Origin: Vibrio salinus
Lineage (GTDB): Bacteria; Pseudomonadota; Gammaproteobacteria; Enterobacterales; Vibrionaceae
Length of the DNA: 64,000 nt
Direction: 5' to 3'
Assembly: GCF_021272385.1 (NCBI RefSeq)
Contig: NZ_JAJSDZ010000010.1
Location: forward strand, 434,001-498,000
Position 1 is the stretch's first letter; every line of letters begins with the position of its first letter. Under the pieces are notes generated by a model. That model saw only the letters and a program-made list of their open reading frames with translations. It was not told the DNA's origin and did not search any database. This document shows positions 27,822 through 37,120 of this stretch, one piece after another. The position numbers and the translations under genes were made by a program.

Positions 27822-28877
27822 TTATTCGATTTCACGGTTCCAGCGTTTATTCCATGCAGGGCGATATTGGTTAATTTTATCCCAATCTGCTGTAATTGCT
27901 GTTTTGATGAATGGCTTTATTTTTGCCAGTTCTTTTTGGGATTGGGCTGAGCCAGTTACGGCTGAGTTAACCGGAATATAAGAAGCATGCTCAAGTGCTA
28001 ATGATTGAGCTTTTTCGGATAATACCCAATTGGCTAACTTTTGGGTCAGTTCTCTGTTTTTACTGTTCTTAACAACACATTGATCATAAAGAAGCGTTAC
28101 TGAACCTTCTTTTGGATTGGCGTATTCAACACTGATGCCTTTTGATTTCATGGCTGCAGCCAGAGTCGGTGTGATTGGGAACAGTCCGGCTTCATTAGTC
28201 TGAACCATTTCAGACAATTTCGAAGAACTATCTATATAAACTTTGACGTTTGGTGCTACGGTTTCAGGCCAGGCTTTAAACCCCGGATTAACGTTATCAA
28301 CACTACCCCCATGCAGTTTGTTAAACATCAGGAATGAGTGCATACCAAAAGTCGATGCCGGTATTGACTGAAACACGAGTTTCCCTTTGTATTTTGGATC
28401 AGCCAGGTCATTCCAAGAGGTTGGTGCAGCCCAGCCATTTTTTTTAAACATCTTTGTATTGTAACCAAGACCGACCAATCCGACACTTACTGCCGTTGCC
28501 ATATTCTTATCGACGTGAGCTGAGGGATAAAGTTGTTTATCTATTTTTGGGTCAAGTTGCATCTGGTCACACAGATTCATTTTGATTGCCCGATACATCA
28601 ATCCATCATCAAGAAACATCAGGTTCATATCAGGATTTTCTTTACTAGCACGAACCTTGGCTAGGACATCGGTCGATGTGCCAGGAATCACCATTATTTT
28701 TACATCATTGGCTTTTTCAAATGGTGGGAATACATAGTTTTCATACATTTTCTGCATCGTACCGCCATTCATTCCAACGTATAACGTTGTCTGAGCATTG
28801 GCTGGTAATGATGCTCCGATTAGTGTAAAACCAGCGATTAAACTCGCTAACAGTGTTTTTCTATTCCATTTTTTCAT
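27822..28877 (-). CDS. Periplasmic substrate-binding protein, polyamine-type ABC importer
   Basis: A 351-aa exported protein; signal peptide KTLLASLIAGFTLIGASLPANA. The mature part (LYVGMNGGTMQKMYENYVFPPFEKANDVKIMVIPGTSTDVLAKV) belongs to the PotD/PotF-like class of solute-binding proteins. It is the last gene of a seven-gene minus-strand operon that also encodes two permeases, an ATPase and three dehydrogenase subunits. The substrate is therefore probably what the dehydrogenase oxidises. That could be an amino acid, imino acid or opine rather than a polyamine; family alone does not decide. Confidence 0.88.
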   Translation of the reverse strand: MKKWNRKTLLASLIAGFTLIGASLPANAQTTLYVGMNGGTMQKMYENYVFPPFEKANDVKIMVIPGTSTDVLAKVRASKENPDMNLMFLDDGLMYRAIKMNLCDQMQLDPKIDKQLYPSAHVDKNMATAVSVGLVGLGYNTKMFKKNGWAAPTSWNDLADPKYKGKLVFQSIPASTFGMHSFLMFNKLHGGSVDNVNPGFKAWPETVAPNVKVYIDSSSKLSEMVQTNEAGLFPITPTLAAAMKSKGISVEYANPKEGSVTLLYDQCVVKNSKNRELTQKLANWVLSEKAQSLALEHASYIPVNSAVTGSAQSQKELAKIKPFIKTAITADWDKINQYRPAWNKRWNREIE

Positions 28878-28915
28878 TATGTTTCTCCTTGGTACAAAGT
28901 TAGTGTTTTTAGCAC

Positions 28916-30019
28916 TTATAAAAATCGATCAATTTGAAAAGGATTAATATCGAAAGTTGATTTACCTTCTGAGACTAAATCTGTGAGAGCCGCTCCTGCA
29001 CCAGGACCGATTTCAAACCCTCCGCCTGAAAATCCAAATCCATAAAATAATCCGTGGTGTTTTTTACTTTGGCCAATAATGGGGGCGTGGTCAGGGAGAA
29101 AACCTTCCATACCAGACCAGGTGCGTAATATTTGGGTATTTTTTAATGAAGGAATCAGAGCCAATAAATGGTGCATGAGATTTATCAGGTTTGTTCCTGT
29201 TGCTCTGGAGGATGATTCACCGATTCCGATTCCTCTGCCCCCGCCAAATACCACGTTGCCACGAGTCACTTGCCGGCAATAAATATCGCCTCCCTGAACC
29301 CCCAGACAGGGCTCAATAAAGTGAGGAATTGGTTCGGTGACCGCCATGGCAGGACATCCCCTTTCTAACGGAAATTTTTCGTCCAGCTGTTCTGCCAGGT
29401 TGTTGCTCCACGCGCCAGCGCATATCACAAGTTGCTCTGCCTGATAGAGTCCGAATTCTGTCGTGACCTGATAGTAGCTGTCATTATATTCAATGTGCTT
29501 AACTGGGTTTCGTTCAACAACGTTGGCTCCTTTCTTAGCGGCGGCGGCTGCAAAGGCAGGACTTAAAATTCGCGGATTTGCCTGGCCATCGTGTGGTGAA
29601 AATGACCCTCCAACAATCTGTTTGCTTATCCATGGGTATCTTTTTCTAATCTGTTCACCGGAAAGCATCTCCAGATCGAGGCCGGAGTTGAATGACTTCT
29701 GATAATAGTCATTCAATATGATCATATCATTTTCATTTCGGGCTAATTTAAGGTGTCCTGTGGTTGAATATTCATAGCGGCCGCCCAGAAGGTTCTCCAA
29801 ATTCTGCCAGATTTCCCTGGCCTTTATGGCTAAAGGTAAATGTGTCACCGGACGCCCCTGACAACGAACGCCACCAAAATTAACACCACTGGAACGACTT
29901 CCACAGGTATCACGTTCCAATAACGTAACCTTAAGTCCTTTCTGGCTCATAAACAGGGCTGCAGAAGAACCTACAATCCCTCCACCAATGATAATGACAT
30001 CTGAATTAATGGGCTTCAT
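28916..30019 (-). CDS. FAD-dependent amino acid dehydrogenase, catalytic (DAO) subunit
   Basis: A 367-aa flavoprotein of the D-amino acid oxidase/glycine oxidase fold. The dinucleotide-binding motif DVIIIGGGIVGSSAALFMS is at the N-terminus and the C-terminal FAD segment reads FGFSGGGFEIGPGAG. The adjacent genes encode a second flavoprotein with a [2Fe-2S] tail and a small ferredoxin-like subunit. This trio matches the heterotrimeric dehydrogenases of the HcnABC, octopine/nopaline oxidase and D-hydroxyproline dehydrogenase type. The subunit here is the beta/catalytic one. It overlaps the upstream gene by 14 bp. The substrate is unknown. Confidence 0.85.
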   Translation of the reverse strand: MKPINSDVIIIGGGIVGSSAALFMSQKGLKVTLLERDTCGSRSSGVNFGGVRCQGRPVTHLPLAIKAREIWQNLENLLGGRYEYSTTGHLKLARNENDMIILNDYYQKSFNSGLDLEMLSGEQIRKRYPWISKQIVGGSFSPHDGQANPRILSPAFAAAAAKKGANVVERNPVKHIEYNDSYYQVTTEFGLYQAEQLVICAGAWSNNLAEQLDEKFPLERGCPAMAVTEPIPHFIEPCLGVQGGDIYCRQVTRGNVVFGGGRGIGIGESSSRATGTNLINLMHHLLALIPSLKNTQILRTWSGMEGFLPDHAPIIGQSKKHHGLFYGFGFSGGGFEIGPGAGAALTDLVSEGKSTFDINPFQIDRFL

Positions 30020-31394
30020 CTGCTAGTTCCTCATTGATGACAATCGGAATGGGTTTTAATGGACTTTGAGAACGAATTCTGCCTACATTTTGGCTATTGT
30101 TGTTGGTCTCATAAGCTAATAATTCTCGAATTGCCGTGCTGCAAACCCTTCCCTGACAGCGTCCCATACCACTACGGCTGTGGGCTTTGAGCTGGTTTAT
30201 TTCTGTGCAGTTTTTGGTTTTTATGGCGGTTCGTATATCTCCTGCCGTGATATTTTCGCACCGGCAGACCACGGTATCGTCACTAACATCCTGTGCCCAC
30301 AATTCTGGGAAAGGAAATGCTTGAGCTAAGCCATGAGAAAAGATTTTTAGGTGGTTTAATTGCCGGTTGAGCTTTTTCGCTTTTTTATTGGAAACGGGAA
30401 GACCTAATTTATTTAAAATCTGATTGGCTGCTTTTTTGCCACTTATCTGAGCAGCATAAACACCGGAGATTCCACTATTGTCACCAGTCATATACAAGTC
30501 AGGAATGGAAGTCTGTTGTTCATTCAATACCGGTAACCAGTCATGATGAATAGGATGGTAGTGAAACTGACACCCTAATAAATCTGCCAGTTGAGTTTCG
30601 GAGCGCAGACCATACCCAAAGGCAATGGCATTACATGTGATATGATGTGTCTGTTCTGGCGCCTTGCTGTTATTCCATTTGATTCCAGTAACTTTATTAT
30701 CACCTTCTGCTTCATTCAGACGAGCATTATGGATGATTTTCACACCGGCACGTTTTAGTGATGCCAGATAGTATAATCCTTTCAACATGACTTTCGGGGC
30801 GTGTATCAGTTTAAGGCTTGACTTGCATTGATCAGCAAAACTGGAGTAATCCAAAATGGCCTTAATGTTTGCTCCCGCCTTTAAATATTGCCATGCCAGC
30901 AGGTAAAGTAGTGGACCATTACCTGCTATCACAACGTCACTGCCTATTGTGCATCCCTGATTTTTTAAAGCTATCTGAGCGGCACCTAAAGTATAGACAC
31001 CAGGAAGTGTCCAACCTTTGAAAGGAAGAATTCTGTCTGTAGCACCCGTTGCGATTATTAAGGAATCCCACGCAATTTCTTTATAGGTGGAATTCACCTC
31101 ATCGAATAAACAAAGTGTTTGGCCTGAAGCATTCCAAACCATATGACGAGGAAGGTACGTTATTTTATCTTCTATGGTTTGCCAATTTTTTAAAGCTTGT
31201 TCTGCTTCTTTTGCATCAAATCCATACAGTTGTTTTTTAGTACGAGTGAAATTTTCCGGTTGTTGTCGATATATTTGACCGCCAGACTTTGAATTTTCAT
31301 CAATAACAGTAGGATGTATACCTTGTTCAACGAGTGCTATAGCAGCCGACATTCCTGCAGGACCAGCGCCAATAATAACAACATTATGAGTCAT
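30006..31394 (-). CDS. FAD/NAD(P)-binding subunit with C-terminal [2Fe-2S] domain
   Basis: A 462-aa alpha-type subunit of the heterotrimeric amino acid dehydrogenase. The first FAD motif VVIIGAGPAGMSAA is at the N-terminus, and a second nucleotide motif DVVIAGNGPLLYLLAW lies near residue 150. The C-terminal domain (about 380-440) carries the BFD-like cysteine set, VVCRCENIT with GMGRCQGRVC. It should relay electrons from the DAO subunit to an acceptor. Overlaps of 14 and 11 bp with its neighbours show tight coupling. Confidence 0.87.
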   Translation of the reverse strand: MTHNVVIIGAGPAGMSAAIALVEQGIHPTVIDENSKSGGQIYRQQPENFTRTKKQLYGFDAKEAEQALKNWQTIEDKITYLPRHMVWNASGQTLCLFDEVNSTYKEIAWDSLIIATGATDRILPFKGWTLPGVYTLGAAQIALKNQGCTIGSDVVIAGNGPLLYLLAWQYLKAGANIKAILDYSSFADQCKSSLKLIHAPKVMLKGLYYLASLKRAGVKIIHNARLNEAEGDNKVTGIKWNNSKAPEQTHHITCNAIAFGYGLRSETQLADLLGCQFHYHPIHHDWLPVLNEQQTSIPDLYMTGDNSGISGVYAAQISGKKAANQILNKLGLPVSNKKAKKLNRQLNHLKIFSHGLAQAFPFPELWAQDVSDDTVVCRCENITAGDIRTAIKTKNCTEINQLKAHSRSGMGRCQGRVCSTAIRELLAYETNNNSQNVGRIRSQSPLKPIPIVINEELADEAH

Positions 31395-31710
31395 GATCGG
31401 TTACTCCTTTGAATAGAGGAGACTGAGAATACAGTGTCATGCCTGATTGTAATGGTGTAGAGCATGAACGAATTCGCTCGCCATTTTCATTCCAAACCCA
31501 GCAATCCTGACATGCCCCCATAAGACAAAATCCGCTGTGTGGTTGATGGCTAAATTCATTTTTTCGTAAATAGGGGAACTGATTGAGAATGGCGACTAAT
31601 ATTGAATCGCCTTCAAATCCCGTCGCAGGGTGATCGTCAAAAGTAAATGAAATAGACAGCCGGTTTAACTCTTGAACGCGATGTATGATGGCTGTGTCAA
31701 CGTTGTCCAT
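31384..31710 (-). CDS. Small [2Fe-2S] ferredoxin-like subunit
   Basis: A 108-aa protein with the plant-type [2Fe-2S] pattern C-x4-C-x2-C and a distal C (GFCLMGACQDCWV and RSCSTPL). It is the gamma-type (HcnA-like) subunit of the dehydrogenase. ATG 31710 (MDNVDTAIIH) fits best; the frame is open to 31719. The gene lies 15 bp behind the second permease gene, which ties transport to oxidation. Confidence 0.85.
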   Translation of the reverse strand: MDNVDTAIIHRVQELNRLSISFTFDDHPATGFEGDSILVAILNQFPYLRKNEFSHQPHSGFCLMGACQDCWVWNENGERIRSCSTPLQSGMTLYSQSPLFKGVTDHDS

Positions 31711-31725
31711 AAATACCAATACCTC

Positions 31726-32520
31726 TTAATTTTTGCCAATCAACAAGCGATCCAGCCCGTAGAAACGGTCAATAACAAACATAAGGATCGCTGTGATGAA
31801 AATCATGACGGTGGAAACCGCTGCTATCATTGGATCGATGGATTCGGTGGTGTACATATACATACGAACTGGTAGCGTGATGGTCGATGGTGAGGTGACA
31901 AAAACAGACATTGTGACTTCATCAAAACTGTTAATGAATGCTAAGGCCCACCCGCCGGCTATTCCGGGAGCGATAATGGGGAGTGTTATTTTGAAAAACA
32001 CGATCAGATTGCTTGCACCGAGTGATTGAGCCGCCTGTTCTGTTGAACGATCAAACCCAACTAAAGCTGTCAATATCAACCTAAGCACGTAGGGCGTAAT
32101 CACGACAATATGTGCGATAAGTAACCAGAAAAGTGAACCATTTACACCCATGAGTGTAAACATCCGCATGAGAGCAACACCTAATACCAGATGAGGAATG
32201 AGCAAAGGAGAAAATAGTAATCCGCTAATGGCATTTTTCCCTGGGAAATCATAGCGCACCAAAGCAATGCCTGCCGGGATGGATATTAGGCATGATAATG
32301 TTGCTGAGCCAGCTGCCAGTCCCAGGCTCAACCAGAATGAACTGATAAATTCATCGTGTTCCAGAAGAGTTTCAAACCAGCGTAATGACCAATGAGTTGT
32401 TGGCAAGCTAAGGGTCGGCTCCGGTGTAAACGCTACCAGACAAACAATGATCAAGGGGGCTAACATAAATACAATTACCAGGCAGTGAAATAATAGAGAT
32501 AAAGGTCCGTTTTTTCTCAT
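31726..32520 (-). CDS. ABC transporter permease, PotC-like
   Basis: A 264-aa inner-membrane protein with about six helices. The coupling-helix EAA-like loop, EQAAQSLGASNLIVFFKITLPIIAPGI, is conserved; it contacts the ATPase. The PotC/YdcV class places it as the second membrane subunit of the polyamine-type importer. It starts 3 bp after the first permease. Confidence 0.9.
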   Translation of the reverse strand: MRKNGPLSLLFHCLVIVFMLAPLIIVCLVAFTPEPTLSLPTTHWSLRWFETLLEHDEFISSFWLSLGLAAGSATLSCLISIPAGIALVRYDFPGKNAISGLLFSPLLIPHLVLGVALMRMFTLMGVNGSLFWLLIAHIVVITPYVLRLILTALVGFDRSTEQAAQSLGASNLIVFFKITLPIIAPGIAGGWALAFINSFDEVTMSVFVTSPSTITLPVRMYMYTTESIDPMIAAVSTVMIFITAILMFVIDRFYGLDRLLIGKN

Positions 32521-32522
32521 GA

Positions 32523-33428
32523 TTAGTCCTCCAGAATGCGTTTGTAACGACGCTGTAATAAGCGGTTAAAATTCACAATAATTAATAGGTTAGCGACTAA
32601 TAAGATCAGAGCTAATGCAGCACCCGTTGGCCAGTTTAGTTCCCGAAGATATTGATCGTAAATCAGGGTTGCGACGACTTTGAAACGACGCCCCCCAAGA
32701 ATCCCCGGAATAACAAAAGAGCTGGCACTTAATGCGAAAACAATCAGCGAACCGGAAAGAATACCAGGTATCATTTGAGGGAGCAGAACCTGACGAAAGG
32801 TATTCCAGCGACTGGCATTAAGCGACAACGCTGCATTTTCAACTTCAGGATCCATTTTTTGAATAGTGGTCCAGAGAGGAATCAGCATAAAAGGCATCAT
32901 GACGTGTGCCAATGCGATGATTACGGCCGGTTCTCTGTACAGCATTGTTATATGAGGAACACCAAAGAAGGCAAGACAATGATTGATAAGCCCGTTATCT
33001 GCCAGTAATAGGCTCCATCCGAAAGAACGTATAACTACTGAAATTAATAAAGGTGACAAAATAACGACTAGCATGGCTGAACGCCAGGCTCTGCTCATGC
33101 GGTTAAGAATCATTGCTTCAGGTATAGCAATTGCTGAACAGATCAGGGTAACGAAAAAACTGACCCATATCGTACGATCGAAAATCTCCCAATACCATGA
33201 GTCATTGAAAATATTAATAAAATTGTCAAATGTAAATGTTCCCGGAATTGCGCCCAGATCCGGGTCGTAGTGATTAAACGACAACAGGAGTGTAATCGTC
33301 AGAGGAGTAATGATCATAACCAGAAAAATGATGGTCCCAAGACTGCACATAAACCAGGGCGCAAGATGAGGGGAGCCTGGCTTGCGTGATATGCCTATTT
33401 TTGGTGATAACGTATTTTCGGTCATCAT
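32523..33428 (-). CDS. ABC transporter permease, PotB-like
   Basis: A 301-aa inner-membrane protein of the PotB/YdcU class. It has an N-terminal helix (WFMCSLGTIIFLVMIITPLTITLLL), further helices and the EAA-like loop ENAALSLNASRWNTFRQVLLPQMIPGI. It overlaps the ATPase gene by 4 bp (ATGA-type overlap) and is followed at once by the PotC-like gene. Together with these and the binding protein it forms one importer. Confidence 0.9.
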   Translation of the reverse strand: MMTENTLSPKIGISRKPGSPHLAPWFMCSLGTIIFLVMIITPLTITLLLSFNHYDPDLGAIPGTFTFDNFINIFNDSWYWEIFDRTIWVSFFVTLICSAIAIPEAMILNRMSRAWRSAMLVVILSPLLISVVIRSFGWSLLLADNGLINHCLAFFGVPHITMLYREPAVIIALAHVMMPFMLIPLWTTIQKMDPEVENAALSLNASRWNTFRQVLLPQMIPGILSGSLIVFALSASSFVIPGILGGRRFKVVATLIYDQYLRELNWPTGAALALILLVANLLIIVNFNRLLQRRYKRILED

Positions 33429-34510
33429 ACGGCTACCTCTGCACTGTGTTTAACTGTTGGTAGCAGGCGACAATCATTATCGGACCAGTCTAATTCTATC
33501 GATGAGCCTACTGCTAATGTGTCTGGCATATTATTGGTTGATAGGACTTCTAATTGGCCGATATCCGTCTTGATAAGGTACGTCCAATGGCTTCCCATGA
33601 AGAATTTTTCGGTTAATTGACCGGTAATACGCCCTCTTCCCTGAGGTGCAAGAAAGAGGCTTTCTGGTCTTAAACTGAGGATGACATTTGATTTAGGGAG
33701 AAAATTGAATTTTTTTCCAAGCGAGATTTGTCTGTTGTTAGAAAACGCTAAAAGTGTTTTGTCTTTGCTTGTGTGAGTAACGGTACCTTCAATCAGATTT
33801 GAATGTCCGACAAACGAGGATACAAACGTATTTTTCGGATGCTGATAAAGTTTCTGTGGCGTATCAACCTGGACGATTTCGCCATCCTGCATAACGACAA
33901 CTCTGTCACTGATAGACATCGCTTCGTTTTGATCGTGAGTTACCATCAGGGTTGTTGTTCCGAAAGAGGACTGAAGGCGGCGTAATTCATACTGCATTTC
34001 TTCGCGAAGTTTTGCATCCAGATTAGACAGAGGTTCATCGAGGAGCAAAATATCAGGGTTAATGACCAATGCACGAGCCAGCGCGACACGTTGTCTTTGT
34101 CCACCAGATAAATGACGTGGATATCGATCTTTATATTGTTCAAGATGAACGTGTTTAAGGATTTTTTCCGTACGTTGGATTTTTTCCGACGGTTCTACTT
34201 TACGCATCTGTAGACCAAACATGACATTTTCAGCAACCGTCATATGAGGGAAAAGGGCATAGGATTGAAATACAATGCCTAACCCTCTCTGATTTGGTGC
34301 TGTTTGAGTAATATCTTTGCCTTTTAACGTAATAGAACCATGGGTTACGTCGACAAATCCGGCGATCATTTGCAGTGTGGTTGTTTTTCCGCAACCGGAT
34401 GGACCAAGTAAAGAAATGAACTCTCCCTGTTCTACCGATAAATTTATGTTTCTGATGACCTGACGTCCACTGTAATTTTTATAAATATTTGAGAGTGACA
34501 AAAAAGCCAT
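33425..34510 (-). CDS. ABC transporter ATP-binding protein, PotA-like
   Basis: First gene of the operon. A 361-aa ATPase with Walker A GPSGCGKTT, Q-loop, signature LSGGQRQRVALARAL, Walker B ILLLDEPLSNLD and switch His (TLMVTHDQNEAM). The C-terminal about 110 residues form a TOBE regulatory domain, as in PotA/CysA-type ATPases. It drives the polyamine-type importer from the cytoplasmic face. It is divergent from iclR, whose product probably controls this operon. Confidence 0.92.
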   Translation of the reverse strand: MAFLSLSNIYKNYSGRQVIRNINLSVEQGEFISLLGPSGCGKTTTLQMIAGFVDVTHGSITLKGKDITQTAPNQRGLGIVFQSYALFPHMTVAENVMFGLQMRKVEPSEKIQRTEKILKHVHLEQYKDRYPRHLSGGQRQRVALARALVINPDILLLDEPLSNLDAKLREEMQYELRRLQSSFGTTTLMVTHDQNEAMSISDRVVVMQDGEIVQVDTPQKLYQHPKNTFVSSFVGHSNLIEGTVTHTSKDKTLLAFSNNRQISLGKKFNFLPKSNVILSLRPESLFLAPQGRGRITGQLTEKFFMGSHWTYLIKTDIGQLEVLSTNNMPDTLAVGSSIELDWSDNDCRLLPTVKHSAEVAV

Positions 34511-34751
34511 AAAGAATCTCCTTATGTGACCATGCTGGTACTCATGTCTTCCACCGGAGCATGTTGGTAAACCATTCCCTGTTTGTGTCTTATCAACTGC
34601 AGTTTCTGTACCATTTATGACATATTTTTCCTCTCAGAGAGAAAATATTATTTAATTTTCCGTTGAGCGGAATTTATAAATATGTTTTATTTATATTAAT
34701 TCGTTGTTAGAAAAATGATAAATAACAGGTGGGTTTGATTCGATTCTGCGG

Positions 34752-34779
34752 TGCACCATAATACCTTGTCATGCACCAT
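34752..34779. promoter_or_regulatory. Direct repeat TGCACCAT, candidate IclR-family operator
   Basis: TGCACCAT occurs at 34752-34759 and 34772-34779, exactly 20 bp (about two helix turns) apart, between divergent iclR and the transporter operon. The first copy is embedded in the palindrome GGTGCACC. The rest of the 330-bp intergenic region is AT-rich without a gene. Confidence 0.5.
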
Positions 34780-34839
34780 TGATGAGCACATGTATCTTTT
34801 TTGAACCCAAAAATAGGATGCGATGAAAAAGGAGGTTAT

Positions 34840-35622
34840 ATGGAATCATTAGGTGGAACTGCCCGTTTGTTTAGGGTCATTCGGCTGATGGCCGCAAATA
34901 ATGAAGATGGAATGAGGATGTCCGATATCGCTTCTCAAACCGGGATGACTCCGGCATCGGTACACCGGATTTTGAAATCTTTGATAGAGGAAAGAATTGT
35001 GGAGCAAGGGACTGATAAACGCTATTCCCTTGGGCTTGAATTTTTTGCGCTGGCCGCGAGTGCTGGACATAAAGGAGGATTAAAAGAATTAGCGCAGCCA
35101 GTGTTACTTCGGTTAGGCTCTCGTTTGAATGATTCCGTCTTTTTGTTTGTACGTAATGGCTATGACGCCGTTTGTATTGACCGCCATGAAGGGCCTTTCC
35201 CTATTCAGACATTTACTAACGATGTTGGTGGCAGAGTGGCTTTGGGTGTGGGCCAGGCATCTATGGCAATATTGGCTTATTTATCACCGGCTGAACAAGA
35301 AGAAGTATTGCAATATAACATCGCCCGATTAAGGGAATACAACGTGTATGATGAAATATCCGTCAGGGCGGAAATGCTGCGGGTTAGCGAGCAGGGGTAT
35401 TGTGCAAAGAACAGTGGTTTACTGGAAGGGGTTGTTGGATTAGCAGTACCTCTGTTTGATTGCAATGGGCAAGTTATCGGTGCGTTAAGTATTGCTACTT
35501 TAACCGACCGTCTGAATCAGGATCGTTTGCCTGTCATTGTTGATGTCATGAAACAAGAAGCAGACAAGTTAAGCAAATTGATTAATCCTTTTGACAGAAA
35601 CTTACGCAGGCCACGGCTTTAA
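34840..35622 (+). CDS. IclR-family transcriptional regulator
   Basis: A 260-aa regulator. The N-terminal winged helix (TARLFRVIRLMAANNEDGMRMSDIASQTGMTPASVHRILKSL) and C-terminal ligand-binding domain (GRVALGVGQASMAILAYL, GVVGLAVPLFDCNGQVIGALSIA) are complete. ATG 34840 follows a perfect AAGGAGG at 5 nt; a TTG at 34801 is the only other choice. It is divergent from the seven-gene importer/dehydrogenase operon and is presumably its substrate-responsive regulator. Confidence 0.93.
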   Translation: MESLGGTARLFRVIRLMAANNEDGMRMSDIASQTGMTPASVHRILKSLIEERIVEQGTDKRYSLGLEFFALAASAGHKGGLKELAQPVLLRLGSRLNDSVFLFVRNGYDAVCIDRHEGPFPIQTFTNDVGGRVALGVGQASMAILAYLSPAEQEEVLQYNIARLREYNVYDEISVRAEMLRVSEQGYCAKNSGLLEGVVGLAVPLFDCNGQVIGALSIATLTDRLNQDRLPVIVDVMKQEADKLSKLINPFDRNLRRPRL

Positions 35623-35743
35623 TAAGGTAAATTAGGTGTTTCAAGAGCCAAAAAATGTGTACAGACTTCAATAAAAGTGGCCGCAAGACTGTTAAGTTCA
35701 GGGAATGTATCGCTTAAAGAGACAGAAGAATAATTAGCAAGTG

Positions 35744-37039
35744 TTATAAGTGATTTAGTGAATAAAACCACAACATCGAATAGCAACAACCGTACATAAC
35801 AAGAGCATAACGCCAATTGAGCTTTAGTAATGTTTGTGCACTGATGTTGTATCGGGATTGAATACTGATCTGTACTCCTGAAAATGGTGATAGTCCTATT
35901 CCTAACGACCAGCCCATGAGTAATGTTAATCCCAGAAGGTTAGGATCGTTAACGGCCGGAGCAAGGATACTGCCCGCTAATGCAACGCTGGTCACCGGAT
36001 GCATTCCTATTAATGCTAACAAAATTAATATCAGCAGAGTGACGCTGGCTTCTATATGTCCAAAGTGAGCCGGGGCAATATTCCACTGTAACGATGTTAA
36101 TATCGCAGCCATACCCGAAGCTAATAATGCTGCTGCAGCAAACAGCACGACTTCTCCGCTGGAATTGGCAACGCCTGTTTCGATATGCTTAACGAACGAC
36201 TTCATTCCCGCCCTTTTTTGGGTTAATAGTAATCCAATAAGGGTAAATGAAACGGAAATAAGAGAGACCAGTGTCAGAACGCTCAACTTAGGCGCCAACT
36301 CATGAACTAAAATCACAAGAAAAGCAAGAAGGCATGGCATCCACAAAGACCCAATTGCTATTGGGTATCCTTGTAAGTCCTTAGAATTAGGTTGTCTTAT
36401 AATTTCCCAGATACTGACAATAATACCGGAAAGACTAACCGGGATCCCATAAAGGATCAATGTACTTAATTCTGAGCCCGGTGAGCTAACTAATGTTAAC
36501 CCCATTGCAGCAAAGAAGGGTGACCAAAAAGCGCAGATACAAAAGGCACGTAGAAGTAATAGACCCTGAACCGGGTTGAGTGAATTAGCTTTGGCAATAC
36601 GATCACCAACAATAATCACGGATGACATGTTTAATACGGCACCAAACAGGTGAGCACTTAATAATGTGGTGATTAACGCCTTTTTCCCTGTTGGAAGTTC
36701 ATTACTTATTTTGTTTGTACCGGTAATAAAAATTTTAAGGAAACCAACCGCAATAAGCATATTGATGACTTTTTGATTTGCTTCGAGAGCGTTAAGAAAA
36801 ATAGAAGATTCAACGTGATTGATGACACCAATTATTATCCCTATGCTACCCAAAAAAAGTAATAAGGTTATCTGTTTTTTTTGACTGGGTTTGGCATAAG
36901 GGAAAAATAGTAATGCAGTCAGCCAGATAGGGACCCCTGCCCAGTAGCCATGAATTGTGTTCGTTATTGCGGATATTATCGAGATTAATAAACCGCCCGC
37001 TAAAAGCCATCCTGATACTTTAGCAATGGTTGGACTCAT
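35744..37039 (-). CDS. Polytopic membrane protein, probable transporter of unknown specificity
   Basis: A 431-aa protein with about ten to twelve membrane helices. I do not recognise a confident family. The overall layout, a central cytoplasmic region and motifs such as GMHPVTSVALAGSILAPAV and MGWSLGIGLSPFSG recall ion-transporter-superfamily carriers for organic anions. It lies downstream of the semialdehyde dehydrogenase gene on the same strand, but a terminator hairpin separates them, so co-transcription would be partial. It may import or export an intermediate of the neighbouring pathway; this is inference from position. Confidence 0.7.
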   Translation of the reverse strand: MSPTIAKVSGWLLAGGLLISIISAITNTIHGYWAGVPIWLTALLFFPYAKPSQKKQITLLLFLGSIGIIIGVINHVESSIFLNALEANQKVINMLIAVGFLKIFITGTNKISNELPTGKKALITTLLSAHLFGAVLNMSSVIIVGDRIAKANSLNPVQGLLLLRAFCICAFWSPFFAAMGLTLVSSPGSELSTLILYGIPVSLSGIIVSIWEIIRQPNSKDLQGYPIAIGSLWMPCLLAFLVILVHELAPKLSVLTLVSLISVSFTLIGLLLTQKRAGMKSFVKHIETGVANSSGEVVLFAAAALLASGMAAILTSLQWNIAPAHFGHIEASVTLLILILLALIGMHPVTSVALAGSILAPAVNDPNLLGLTLLMGWSLGIGLSPFSGVQISIQSRYNISAQTLLKLNWRYALVMYGCCYSMLWFYSLNHL

Positions 37040-37065
37040 AATGCATATCCAATAAGTTCATGATT

Positions 37066-37098
37066 AAAAACTCTACCCCTTGAAGATAAGAGGTAGAG
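37066..37098 (-). terminator. Terminator after the ALDH7 gene
   Basis: CTCTACC (37071-37077) pairs with GGTAGAG (37092-37098). On the minus strand the stem is followed by TTTTTAATCA. It sits between the dehydrogenase stop and the permease start. Confidence 0.6.
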
Positions 37099-37120
37099 AA
37101 ATACCTATCCTTTATGGTAA

